Origin: Siphonodentalium dalli
Taxonomy: Eukaryota; Mollusca; Scaphopoda; Gadilida; Siphonodentaliidae
Assembly (NCBI GenBank): GCA_032622095.1
Contig: CP136061.1
Location: 66,593,127-66,657,126 of the forward strand
DNA length: 64,000 bases
Direction of reading: 5' to 3'
Position 1 is the first letter of the stretch. Each line of letters starts with the position of its first letter. Under the pieces are notes generated by a model. The model was not told the origin of the DNA, ran no database searches, and saw only the letters and a list, made by a program, of their open reading frames with translations. A program made the translations under genes and the position numbers. Of this stretch, positions 11,401 to 22,640 are shown piece by piece.

Positions 11401-13340
11401 CCATCATGTTATTGGCATCAAAATTGTGGAACATAATTTAGCTGTTGAATAACTTGATACGAAAGATTAAGTCATGCTAAAGACATAACTAGAGTGTGGA
11501 CACAAGAGCATTCAATATAGACATATTCCCTACTAAAAACACGAGACCGTAATATATATATCATACCTACATGTTTTATGCTAATTCTGATTACTCGTCC
11601 ATCAATTGAGAATGAGCTCATTGATAAAAAAGAAGTTCGCTCCCAGTGAATGTTGAGATCTCACCACACTAAATAAAGTGGTTCTTTGAAAGGTCAGACA
11701 GTTATTGTGCTAAAATCACCTCATGTTGGACACGAGCAGACATATAATGTGTCATAAATTCTAGCAGTGTGGTTAGAGACTTGTGGTTGTTGTGTGGTAT
11801 ATCATCTACTGGCCATCACTATGGTCGCCGATATCGTGATATAGCATACCCTTTGATGCACTAACTCCTCAGATATACCCTGTTGGTAAAATTTATTGGT
11901 TTTCTCTTGAAAAAGGAAGTTTAGTTTTGAAAGAAATGTGCAAACAATGCTTTAATAATATCTTTTTCGCAGACAATAAGTCATTGCTTGTAAAGAGTGT
12001 CAAAATGCTATGCCACTAAATAATAGTAGACAGTGTGTGAAATGATCTTCAGAGGTGGCCAATATACTAGTATATCTATGTATCAATGGGCCGCATAACA
12101 TGTACACTGACTGCATATTCACATTAATGGCAGGTTACCCGTATCTCAATATGGATCATTATAGTGTCGGTATTCAGAAAGTTGTTGGTCAGATTGCCAG
12201 AACAGAACAGCGATGTCGGGGAACTGGATGTCTATAGTCTCCCCATATATATAATATGTTATCCGGTACTTCAATAGTTCCCGAAGTAGTGGTATCTAGG
12301 AACTGGGTGCATGTCCATCGTGGTGGACGAAAACAGGGGCCAAATCACTCAGATTCTAGCATTGATTGGTCAGCTAAAGTACCCACCACCCATAAAACAC
12401 ATATCCATGCAAACCATACATTTGTTTGGCCTCAGATCGTCAGCATCTAGGATAGCCCAGGTAGTGGCATAGCGATACATAGGACTGATTAGTCAAAGTG
12501 CCACATTTTAGTGGTGACCAGATAACATACACCTGTATATGACTATTCCTCTTGTTTACCCGTGTCGTTGGATTTGGGAGGCATTTGCGAGTCATCTGGG
12601 GCGGTGTATTCTACGTATCTATCCAGAAATTGGGACGCCAGTGCTCTTGCCTGGATTATACATATTATGTATCCGTATTGTGGCGGTCAATTTCAAGAGA
12701 AGTCACTGTACTCGAACAGCTGTGAAAAGCGTGACCTACACGTATATCTAGCAATAACAATATATTCTTATCCTGGGACTGGGCTACCCAAATACAAATT
12801 CCAGCAGTGGTCGGTCAAGTTAGCCATATCCAGAACCTGCATGGCTGCTATTGGCTGACCAGTGAGTACTTCTGCAGTGGTGACCAGATTACCTATATCC
12901 GATATCCTGGAATTAGGGTGGAGATCAATATCACCCATGCACATCCTGCCTGAAACTAGGCAACCAATGCCAGTTTCCAGTGATGAACAGATTGCCTTAT
13001 TCTGGAATCGTGTGATCATTGTTCACATCTCCGCTTATGATCAAATAATCCATACACCGCTTGACCTGGGTACCAATATATGAAGGTGGTCCGATATCTC
13101 ACTCACGGAGACGCAACATTGTTCAATTCTGTAATTTCAGGACTTTGTCAGGTAGTACCAACTCTTAAGTATGTAACTTTTTAATTTTGATAATAAGACC
13201 ACCAAATTCTCTTCAGTATATTATGAAGAATAATAGCAAGGTATAGCCACACGTACATGTAACTTGTGTTTCCATTGCCAAAAAAAGTAACCTGACTCGT
13301 GCCAACATTCCTTCTACAAATACATGGTCAAGCCATTTGG
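11400..13340. other. No confident gene; weak local repetitiveness
   Basis: Between about 12050 and 13080 phrases like ggtcagattgccag, ggtcaagttagccatatccag and gtgaccagattacctatatcc recur at irregular spacing, suggesting a very diverged repeat. Frames here (for example 12562-12858, 12768-13019) lie on both strands and resemble nothing known to me. Confidence 0.3.
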
Positions 13341-13347
13341 AAGTTTT

Positions 13348-13417
13348 GAGTCAAATGTGTAGCAGCAAAGTGGAATAATCCAGAGTCAAATGTGTAGCAG
13401 CAAAGTGGAATAATCCA
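13348..13417. repeat. Perfect 35-bp tandem duplication
   Basis: gagtcaaatgtgtagcagca followed by aagtggaataatcca occurs twice in immediate succession without mismatch, indicating a recent local duplication. Confidence 0.9.
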
Positions 13418-14194
13418 ATCTTCTGATAAAATGTTCTATAGTGAGAAACCAACGCTATTCATGCAGTAGGAGAATATAGGAGATTCAAATGTTTCCGTGT
13501 GGAAATATTGAGTATTGATTGAAGTCAATTATGTCGCTTATCACCAGATTATGTTTACACGTTCTGCTACAAATTGGACCGATATCTCAAAACGTGAAGC
13601 TTTGGCGCCGTAAATCACATGACTTCTCCTGCCAAGTGAGTATCCATAGCAAGTATACAACAGTAGCACATGTTACAAGTTAAACGAATGTTTGGCTGAA
13701 CCTGGCTATTATCACCTCCTTCAACAAAAAACAGGTATACATTTTGACTAGTACTACACGCGACAAGCGATGGGTCTGAACTGTATTAGCTGATGCCAAT
13801 ACAATATTAATGGGATGAAAATAATAATAAAAACAATGGTGTATCTTAGTTGATAAGTGCCGTGGGCTGGTGAGACATGGGTTCCAATTCTGCTCATTGG
13901 ATCTTTTATTCATACTAATAACGTATCTGATAGTGTCAAAATAATCATCGGAACACCAGCGAACACCATTCAATTTGAGTGGTATGTAAGCGAATCATTC
14001 CAATTTAAGAAACTTATATTTGCTTGTTTGTTTTATTGGGGTTAATGTTCGTTTTAGCTGCTATGTCACACCATGGCATATCATGTCAGATTTACAGGTG
14101 GAGGAGAGGCTGTGCAGAGGATATATCTCACTGAGAATAAATCACTGAATACAGGAAAGCAATTGACAAACTTCCACAATTACATGTACATGAA

Positions 14195-14295
14195 TCCCTG
14201 TGTGCCAGATTCGAATCAGTTTCACCATCACTAATTGGAATGGCTTATGTTTGTCTAATGCAACACATACCTTACCAACTGAGCCACTTTTTGCC
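14195..14295 (-). repeat. Candidate tRNA-derived SINE head
   Basis: On the minus strand GTGGCTCAGTTGGTAAGG (near 14287-14268) fits the RNA polymerase III A box, and GATTCGAATC (near 14218-14209) fits the B box, in the order and roughly the spacing of a tRNA. The intervening sequence does not fold into a convincing tRNA, so a SINE head is more likely than a functional tRNA gene. Its 3' tail was not delimited. Confidence 0.45.
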
Positions 14296-14599
14296 CCCAC
14301 GTATATTGGATATAATTATGATTGTTGCAATATCTTTGAATAAAACATCTAAACTGATACGCCTAAACCATTCCCTCTCCCAAGTGATGATTGACAACAT
14401 GGAACAATATTAAGTTCAAGGTCACCAAAAAACATTCCAACTCTCATATAAAGCCCCCAAATATTACGATGTTAGTCATATTATGTCTCCCCAGTGTGGA
14501 GTAATGAATAATATGCACAATGCATACCCTTTTAGCTCCCTTGTGCACATTCATGACAACCTACAGTGAAAACTCATGTAAATGACCTTGACATAGCAA

Positions 14600-14930
14600 T
14601 AGTAGGCTTGACTGATAATAAACGCTCTTTATTGATAATATAATCTATTAGCATTTAAGTCATCTGCGGTCTAAGATCAACTTCAAGCTTCAAAGCCGCC
14701 CATCACATTGCATTCCCCTGGTCAGGTGAGTGGTGACCCATATGTACCAATTTGTCTACATATCTTCTAAGCTGATAAGGAATGGTCTTTATTGCTCATA
14801 TTTGCCCCATTAAGTCGTCTGAAGTCAACGGCATCTAACATTTGACACTCTATGGGTCAAATTTACTCCATGTTTCAATTTTCACCGACCAGATTGCAAC
14901 CATTTTGGGTTTATAATTAATTATTTTATT
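14600..14930. repeat. Copies of the 'gataaggaacgctctttattg' repeat
   Basis: Phrases such as ctgataataaacgctctttatt (about 14610) and ctgataaggaatggtctttattgctca (about 14770), plus the following 'catctaacatttgacactc' stretch, match the array at 44390-44960. They mark another location of the same roughly 130-280 bp repeat unit. Confidence 0.6.
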
Positions 14931-15044
14931 TTATTAATAACTAGCGCCCTTTTAAAACATCTGATATCAACGGGACCTATCTAATAAGATTTTCCGGGTC
15001 ATATTACCTCTATATACACATTTTCAGCTCCGATGGTATACTTA

Positions 15045-15890
15045 ATAAGAAGAGATCCAATAGCTTAACAGTAGAGAGCATAGTCGAAGTTTACGAAAAA
15101 TCAATTGTCCCGATTCTAACATACGGAGCAGAGATTTGGTCATTCGAAAATCAATTTTTGCTTAATCTGAAAAAAATCTGCACCTTCAGCATTCGTTTAT
15201 GGTGAACTAGGAATATTCCCCATCACTATGAAAATCAAATTAAGAAATTTAACGTACTAGTGGAAAACTGAACTGAACTGCAATAGGCTACCATTTATAC
15301 TGTATTATATATTACTCACTTATTACAACTCTTCTAACGTTAACAACCCATGGATTGCAAATGTGCATAAACTGTTAAATGAACTGGGATTGGGGGTATA
15401 TGGATCAATCACACATTATCTAGACTCGACAAATTTAAGAAGTCGGTCAAGTGTAGGCTGGAAGACATATTCATTCAAGAATGGAGAGGTACATTATGTA
15501 ATTCAAATAAGTATGACTTTTACAGAATTATAAAACACGACTTCACCAAAGAAATATTCCTCTCTTTAGTGAAAAACGACACCGTCCAAATACTTCTGAA
15601 ATTTCGTACCCGCAACCACCACGTACCAATCGAATCTGGTGCATGGATTAACTCAGATTATTCCGATAGACTATGTACTCTATGTGGTAAAATATAAGGG
15701 ACGAATTCCACGTAATATTGCAATGCCCATGTTTAAAAGAACTGCCGAGTCAAATACATTCACAAATATAATTATTGTCGACCAAACACCATCAAATTAA
15801 GCGAACTTTTTAACTATAAACGACGTAAAACCTTGAAAAACCTATCTCTTTTCATTAGACGGGTCCTGATTTTATTCAAAAACTCCTGAG
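15045..15890 (+). pseudogene. LINE RT C-terminal relic
   Basis: The frame at 15060-15170 reads NSLTVESIVEVYEKSIVPIL then TYGAEIWSFENQF, the stretch after the RT palm in CR1/Jockey-like LINEs. Further on, LLKFRTRNHHVPIESGAWIN (about 15590-15660) is followed by DRLCTLCGK and, after a one-base frame change, by DEFHVILQCPCL, giving the C-terminal Cys/His knuckle. Several stops interrupt the middle (about 15200-15420). It is a 5'-truncated, inactive copy lacking the endonuclease and catalytic RT boxes. Confidence 0.8.
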
Positions 15891-15899
15891 GCATACTAT

Positions 15900-17050
15900 A
15901 TACATAATACATTAAAAGCCGACATTGCACAACCATGGGCTGTTCTCAATCAACTGTGTTATTATAATATGTGTAATTTTCACCGCGCAACACTTTTGTA
16001 ATTTGCACAGAAATATATGCACTGTATTCCACCACGCTTTATTGTGTAATATTTGACGATTTGAGTAAATAAATAATTGAATTGAAAATTGACAAGCGTA
16101 CATCTGTCCGATATTAAGAGGATTTCTGTCATTTTTAGAACAAACTCATAGCCTAACATAAACATCTTAAAATCTCGCTGTGTCTGGCAGATGTAGCTCA
16201 TATATAGAAAAATGTTTTTAAACTGATAACAATTAGCCAGTAAAGCATCATGAGAGGAGCACCTGGACATTTCGTTAAAACATCTGTATCTTCGTGGAGA
16301 TATGATAACCAGGTGTCCTCAAAATCTTAGTCTAACCCACTAGATTAATTTATACATCTCTATGTAAACCAATTGTCATCTTTTATTTTTGAGAATTAAT
16401 GTGCTAATAATGTTCATTTTTTTTTGGTCAAGCCGTTTCTGTATAAACGATCAGTTATTGATTACCGCCGGTAGATAAAAGCCAATTGCGTCAACCTTTC
16501 AAGTTTGACACTGCGTGTCGCTAGTAGTTCATCATGTGACGTCACATGAGGGGACATAAACTATTCAGACTGCATAATCCATGGTGGAACTTTAAATCGG
16601 CATAACTTCAGTTACGGGCGGCCTATCACCAAAAAAATCGGCACCGTGCTCAATGGATGAGCGGCGATCGATAACGATACAAAATAATCTAGACCGGAGT
16701 AATCCTTTAAGTAAGTCAGATAAGCATGAATAATGCACACAAGAAGACGGCTCATCAGAAGTATTGCTATTATTGTGTTTTCCAATATCAACGGAAAACT
16801 TCAGTTGGGTCAGCGATTGGACCGTCATTTATGTTCGTTATCTTTAGCTACGACGTTGATTCACGCAAGTTTCCTACTAGAATCTGGGACAATTACTGCA
16901 TCATGCCGTTATACTCTATCAGTAAAACCCTTGGCGTTGTCCGCCGATGGCATTGTCCGCCGATAAAGCACTGTTTTAATCATCGCAACAATATTTAATT
17001 GGTAACCGAAACACGTCACTGATTGTAATTTTTCTCTGGTTGATTGGGTG
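15900..17050. other. No gene seen
   Basis: Frames on both strands here are short and overlapping. None carries a domain or convincing splice sites. Confidence 0.4.
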
Positions 17051-17139
17051 TTATACATATGTTATAAGCATGGCGTCAGCTTTGTCCACAATAAAGACCA
17101 CGCGCGTTTACTACGCCAATGTAGTGCCCTAATGTAGTC

Positions 17140-17715
17140 ATGTAGCTGTAGAACACACACCACTCCAGAGTTGCTCAAAATTTGCGTGGTCAACGACAAT
17201 GCATGCCCAATATATTTTAATTTAGTACCACCATTTTGGGATTTCCCGTGACCTGTTCGAATAGACAATTGTAATTGAAAGTTACAAATTGACAAGTTTC
17301 ACAGTCAACAACAACCCGATCTGTATTTCAAACCGGCACATTATATATTAGATGGAGTAATATCAACAACAGCAACAACAAAAAACAACAACAACAACAA
17401 CATAACGTGATTCTCTTTTTGCTTTCCGTCCATTGTACAAACTGTGGAATAATTTCCGATGCGAAGCGGAGTGAACTACACCACTCCCTGTGGTCACTAT
17501 ATCGGCTTTGTCAACGACCATGCATGGTCTAATCATGATAGTGTATCGAACAACGTCAATTTTACTCCTTAGTACATCCATTTTGAGATTTCCCCTGACC
17601 AGTTCGAATAGACAAACATAAATGAAAGTTGATTTGTAATGTTCAATATCAAATTGTCAAGTTCGGTAGTGTTCAATCACCCAATCTGTATAGTGCAAAC
17701 TGGCATATTAAACGG
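17140..17715. repeat. Diverged direct duplication, about 330-bp period
   Basis: The stretch from about 17140 (caccactcc, gtcaacgac, atgcatg, atttcccgtgacc, gttcgaatagacaa, cccgatctgtat) is repeated from about 17476 with substitutions and small indels (caccactcc, gtcaacgaccatgcatgg, atttcccctgacc, gttcgaatagacaa, cccaatctgtat). A (caa)n-rich stretch at 17360-17402 separates the units. Confidence 0.75.
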
Positions 17716-18925
17716 TAATCACAAAACAAATTGATTCTTTATTTGCTTAACACAGAAACGAACGAAACATAATAAAATGCGAATTCTTGGAACTCTGTTA
17801 ACGGAATCGACTATATGAGACAATCTAAAATGTGGAAGCGATGTTGTGGAAGGTTCGCTATTAAACACCAGAGTTACCACATGAGAAAATCCTTTTCTTA
17901 CCACACCAAACTAACAACACCGAAATTGGATGACTTCAAGTAACTTAGTATAACGCAAATTTTTTTTTTAACTGAAGTGCCCACCATCCGAATAGATGCA
18001 CTCTATGAGGAATAGGGGCATATAACAAAACCAATCATATGGCGAGACAGTCACGTGAGATACAATATGCATGTATATCTTTATGTATGTCTATTTCCTC
18101 CAGCTAGGAGAGTATGTTTCAAAAAATACATGTTACATTAAATTATAAATATAGAAAGGAAAGTAAATAGTAATTCCCGCCACCACGAAACACAAGCACT
18201 CATCAAAGCAATCACACACAGGCACACAATACATAAATAAATACATATTAAATAAATAAAAACAAGCACACAATTTGACAATATATGTACAGATATATGT
18301 CAACAGACCGTAGCAGAAAGCTACACATTTACTAACAGAACCCTTCCCCCAGCGACATGGTAAAACAGAATGCATGCTGCAGATTCGGGACAGTGCTTTC
18401 ATCACTTATATCGACCGAAAGTTAGTTGTTGAAACAGGATATCTTTGCAAATTTTAAAGATCAACATAATTAACAATTTTCAATGGAATTAGCACGTAAT
18501 TTCAGGGTACGGGAGGTCCAGAGTATGCACCCTGCTTACCGCGTCGCTGCGTTTTAACGATAACAGAACTCTTGATGTGCATATAACTACTGAACGTTAA
18601 ATAACAGTTTAATTGGCGTATGTTATTAAACGTTCAGTTTTTAAAAAGAGAACATAATTGAGATTATGCGGTAATCACAAAACAAATTGATTCTTTATTT
18701 GCTTAACACAGAAATGAACGAAACATATTAAAATGCGAATTCTTGGAACTGTGTTAACGGAATCGACTATATGAGACAATCTAAACTGTGGACGGTTCGC
18801 TATTAAGCACCAGAGTTACCACATCAGACAATCCTTTACTTATCACACCAAACGCAACAATAAAACCGAAATTGGATGACTTTTTAGTAACAAAGAATAA
18901 CGTAAAAAAAAATGATTTTAATAAA
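17714..18925. repeat. Pair of about 230-bp direct repeats
   Basis: ggtaatcacaaaacaaattg through to aaattggatgact appears at 17714-17935 and again at 18670-18882 with a few substitutions and one short deletion. The 730 bases between hold no gene. Direct terminal repeats around a short noncoding interior resemble a TRIM-like LTR derivative, but a plain segmental duplication fits equally well. Confidence 0.75.
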
Positions 18926-18997
18926 ATATATCGTAGGCATAAGCATGAATCACACGACACTCGACAAGCTCACAGGTGGACGACATTGTTCCAATGA

Positions 18998-19650
18998 CTA
19001 AATATTTCAGTCATTTTACGAAATAACTATGGGGGGGGGGGGGCCAAGTATGTTAACTGTAACCAGAGGCCTAGCATATTTTACTTAGTTCAATTTCAAA
19101 GATGTAAAACAATCAGATTAGACAGCGAGATAATACTTTAAAACAATAGAATACACCAGAGTAGCCAATGAGGTGAAGAATACACGCTATGGTTATGACA
19201 TTTTCCAGTGTGGTGACGTTGAAAAGTTCATCAAGAAACGTCAGACAGCCGACGAAGAACCAATTTACTACGTTGGCACAGAATACATGTAAGGCGAAGA
19301 GATTCAAGTGTTTAAGGCAAATCTACTCGGCAATAGCCGGTGCCATATAGTAGTTTGAACTGTTCAAATAAGTAGGACGCTCTGTGTATGTGATGTCAGT
19401 TTCCTGCACGAATATCGTTTTGTTGAGTGTACATTTATATCATGTTCATTGTCACTTTCATGAATAAATATTGATATAACACACTACGTTGTTTTATAAT
19501 GTATAGTCCACAATAACATTGTTCTGAATACATTTCTAAATTCAGTCATTTCGTGAAATGACTGCCAATATATTTTGTGAAATGACTAATAGTGTTAGTC
19601 GTTTCATGAATAAGACTGAAATATTTAGTCATTTCACGAAATTACTGATT
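18998..19650. repeat. Recurrent AGTCATTTCACGAAATGACT palindromes around a G run
   Basis: Short palindromes of the form agtcatttcacgaaatgact occur near 19009, 19546, 19580 and 19627. A run of 13 G starts at 19031. The words sit at both ends of an otherwise plain segment, as in a small foldback element. No coding content was seen. Confidence 0.45.
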
Positions 19651-19785
19651 CCACAATATGGCTGTAACATATATACCATCTAGAGTCATAAAATATTTTA
19701 AACTTTTCATCACAATGTGTTAACTGGACTTAAAAGACTAATATTGTATTCAATTATCATTATTCAATTATTTATACAGTCTACT

Positions 19786-20040
19786 GATATATAATTCCAT
19801 CTAATCAACCCATTTGGGGTGTATGAACCAGCCTACAGAAAGTAAGACAATAAGCGCAGCACAGATATGTTAATATATACAGTATCGGATTATTTCAAAA
19901 CAATTTACCGATATATCATTTCATCTAATCAACCCATTTGGGGTGTATGAACCAGCCTACAGAAAGTAAGACAATGCGCTTCAATATGAAGCACAGATAT
20001 GTTAATATATACAGTATCGGATTATTTCAACAATTTTACC
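19786..20040 (-). repeat. Two extra tandem copies of the nAChR M4 tail and 3' flank
   Basis: Units at 19786-19909 and 19910-20040 repeat the end of the adjacent receptor exon, which begins the third unit at 20041. Each minus-strand copy encodes the M4 end and stop, for example VLLSVGWFIHPKWVD then TAG, followed by similar 3' flank. The extra tails lie downstream of the real stop, so they would be 3' UTR. They match the 9100-9599 paralogue (GWFIHPKWID) better than the exon they adjoin (GWLIHPTWHD). Confidence 0.85.
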
Positions 20041-20055
20041 GATATATCATTTCAT

Positions 20056-20447
20056 CTAATCATGCCATGTGGGATGTATGAGCCAGCCTACAATAAGTAA
20101 GAAAATAAGCGCAGCAGTCCATAGGAAAGTGAACATTATTATAGCCCGGAAACAAAATATGTCCATTATGGAGGCGATTTGTTTCCATGTACGTTGATCA
20201 TGGCGCACGGTCGCAACTTTCTCTTGGTTCGAACCATCCTGCTCTGGATCCTGAACAATCGAAACCATTATCGGGGTGATTTTGTTAGTAGACGATTTTC
20301 GACACATTATTTTTTCCATGAAGACAGCGAGCTTGTTGATTGCTCCTTTAGGAGGTTCTTCCTCATCATTGTAGTGAAGTCTGATGATCACCACCGTCAT
20401 CATCACGCATGTTGCAGCCAGGACGGTGATGATGGCCAAGTACATGC
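20056..20447 (-). CDS. 3'-terminal exon of a second nAChR-like subunit
   Basis: On the minus strand an acceptor (ttctttttatag) precedes an exon that begins with two bases of a split codon, the same phase as the exon at 9100. It encodes M3 (MYLAIITVLAATCVMMTVVI), a loop with PPKGAINKLAVFMEKIMCRK, one MA-like segment (VATVRHDQRTWKQIASIMD), M4 (IIMFTFLWTAALIFLLIVGW) and the tail LIHPTWHD before the stop. The frame is intact. Upstream M1-M2 sequence is not found nearby; the only candidate in the window on this strand is the exon at 47591-48122, 27 kb away, whose donor phase fits. Cation-channel function is inferred from family, not shown by this piece. Confidence 0.85.
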
Positions 20448-20920
20448 CTATAAAAAGAACATATACCTGTATAGCCACTTACTAAAGCGACTGGTAATCT
20501 TCGGTCTTCGACAGGATCAGGCAATTCATCACTTTTATCGCATTCCGGTGATCAAAGTAGCTTGGTGAACTCACAACCTACTGTATATAGGGATGTTATA
20601 TAGGGATGTTATATAGGGACAGTGCATATTTATTATATGCTTTCCCATTAAAACGTGGGAAATTGCCACAACGTAAATATCGTGTCAAGACCGACAGTAA
20701 AGATATCATATTGTTATTCAAACACGATATCTTCAGTGTAGCCTACTTCCGGTAAAATCACATGAACTGTAGCTTGCCGACTGACGTAATGACGTCATAA
20801 ATTGAAAGCGGTTTTCTACCTATCTGTTGGTCGGTTCGGTGTATCGTTTAATGTGTGTGCTATTAGAAGTGAAAATGCTGCATAATTAGCAACTTTAAGC
20901 ATTAAAAATAATAATTATCG

Positions 20921-21230
20921 ACATGGTTAAACGGACATGGCTCATTCGAACCTCCAAATTGTTTTCTTCGTAATTTGGAGCCACTGATACGATAGGTCAG
21001 TAAATTAACTATTGATAAACCGGCTTCATGTGCTCTTGCCAATGTCACAGCCATTTTTCAACAGTTTTCAACTTTTCAGTCAGTTACAAGCTCTTTATTG
21101 CTACCATATCAGGAATAGAATGCCACGGAACGCTCTTTTCTGTTCCATGTCGTGCAAATGGCTATTTTGTATTTGGGACCCAAACACCGTATTCACAGTT
21201 GTATTTTTCATTACTTCAATGCGTGATTTT
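20921..21230 (+). repeat. Inverted duplicate of the segment upstream of the third nAChR locus
   Basis: This stretch (ttaaacggacatggctcatt onwards) matches the reverse complement of about 48300-48620 along its length with scattered substitutions and small indels. It includes a frame starting MSCKWLFCIWDPNTVFTVVF. At the right end the other copy has about 100 additional bases before similarity resumes at gcaaaccgccatgtggcttt (21237-21260). It lies next to the 20056-20447 exon but points the other way. Confidence 0.85.
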
Positions 21231-21650
21231 GGGTTAAGCAAACCGCCATGTGGCTTTAACGCATATACTAGATAAAACACCCAATGTGTTTTGAGTGAAT
21301 CCCATATTATTTCATTCGTGAATAGCAGTGGATATACCAAATTTGAATTCGCGACCTGCGGTAGCTTGTTGAATATTGATATTTCCACTGCTGTTCACTC
21401 TTGAAATAATTATGGTATTCACTCAAAAACATAGGTATCCTATATATATATTAGAAGAAACCCATTGCAGTCATATATTTTATGGCCTCAAAAGAATGTT
21501 AAGGCATTATTTTACTTCTGCTTGGAACATTGAATAGGCTTATGTCGTAGTACTTGATGTTGACACCGTAGTGGAAAGGCAAACATAAACTATGTTTGAG
21601 AACTTTGTACCACTGACTAGGAAAGTTGAAAACAGCTAATAATTTTCACC

Positions 21651-22640
21651 CGACCGCACCTCCACCAGGGGTCCTAGCGACATAGGGCATTCACTATCGT
21701 GCAGAATAGACATGTATGTACCAAAATTCCAATCGATAGCTTGAGTGGAAACGGCACTATTAACCCCTAACTTGTGACCGGTTCCGTCCGGTACGCAAAA
21801 TCCATGATAGCGACCGCACCTCCCCTATAGCTGCCTGACCACGGAAAGGGACATCATATCATGCAGCGAATACCCCTCTGCATCCGTGTGCGATCGGTCA
21901 AGATTCTAGCTATAGAGGAAGTGAATTAACCCATACGCGGTGGTCGAATTCGCTATGCGTGTACGCAAAAATGCCGAAAATAACACCCACCGATGGCACC
22001 TCCTCCGGGCGTCCGAGCGAGATGGGGTATACAATATAGACCTGTATGTACCAAAGTTGCAATCCCAAAGTCGATAGCTCAAGCGGAAACGGCACCGTTA
22101 ATCCCTAACTCGTGGACGGTTCCATACGGTATGGAACCCCCCCCCCCCCTCCAAAAGGCACAGACCGTATCTCCCCTAGCTGCCTGATCACGGAAAGGGA
22201 CATCATATAATGCAGCTAACACCCATCTGCTTCTATCGGCGATCGGGCAAGTCGCTAGCGGAAGTGAATATATTAACCCACACGCTGCTTTCGAATGTAC
22301 GCAAGAACGCCGAAAATAACACCCAGAGCGAAAGTGGTCATGCACTATCGTGCAGAATAGACATGTATGTACCAAATTTCCAATCATTAAGTCGATAACT
22401 CGAGCGGAAACGGCACCTTTAACCCCATAACTTTCGGCCGGTCCGACCTGTACGCATAATCCAAAAAAGCACCGACCGCAACTCCCCAAGCTGCCTGTCC
22501 ACGGTAATGGACATCATATTATGCAGCGAATACCTATCTGCACACATGGGCGATCGGGCAAGTCGCTAGCTGTAGCGGAAGTAAATATATTAACCCATAC
22601 GCTGCTGCCAAATTCGCTATGAATGTACGCAAGAACGCCG
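21651..22640. repeat. Three-unit tandem repeat, about 310-340 bp per unit
   Basis: Units start near 21651, 21991 and 22330. Each carries the same order of phrases: agacatgtatgtaccaaa, cggaaacggcac, ctgcctgaccacggaaaggg, acatcatatcatgcagcgaa, gcgatcgg, and gtacgcaagaacgccg or a variant. The stretch is visibly richer in GC than its surroundings and contains a C13 run at 22137-22149. No coding frame persists across units. Confidence 0.85.

Noticed and set aside
12055-13083. Multi-exon gene in the 12-13 kb frames
   Set aside because: Frames overlap on opposite strands, no domain text is present, and weak internal repetition explains the open stretches.
14195-14295. Functional tRNA gene
   Set aside because: A- and B-box words are present, but acceptor and anticodon stems do not form. 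A SINE head is more likely.
17714-18925. Complete LTR retrotransposon
   Set aside because: The interior is only about 730 bases with no Gag or Pol, and no primer-binding site or TG...CA ends could be confirmed.
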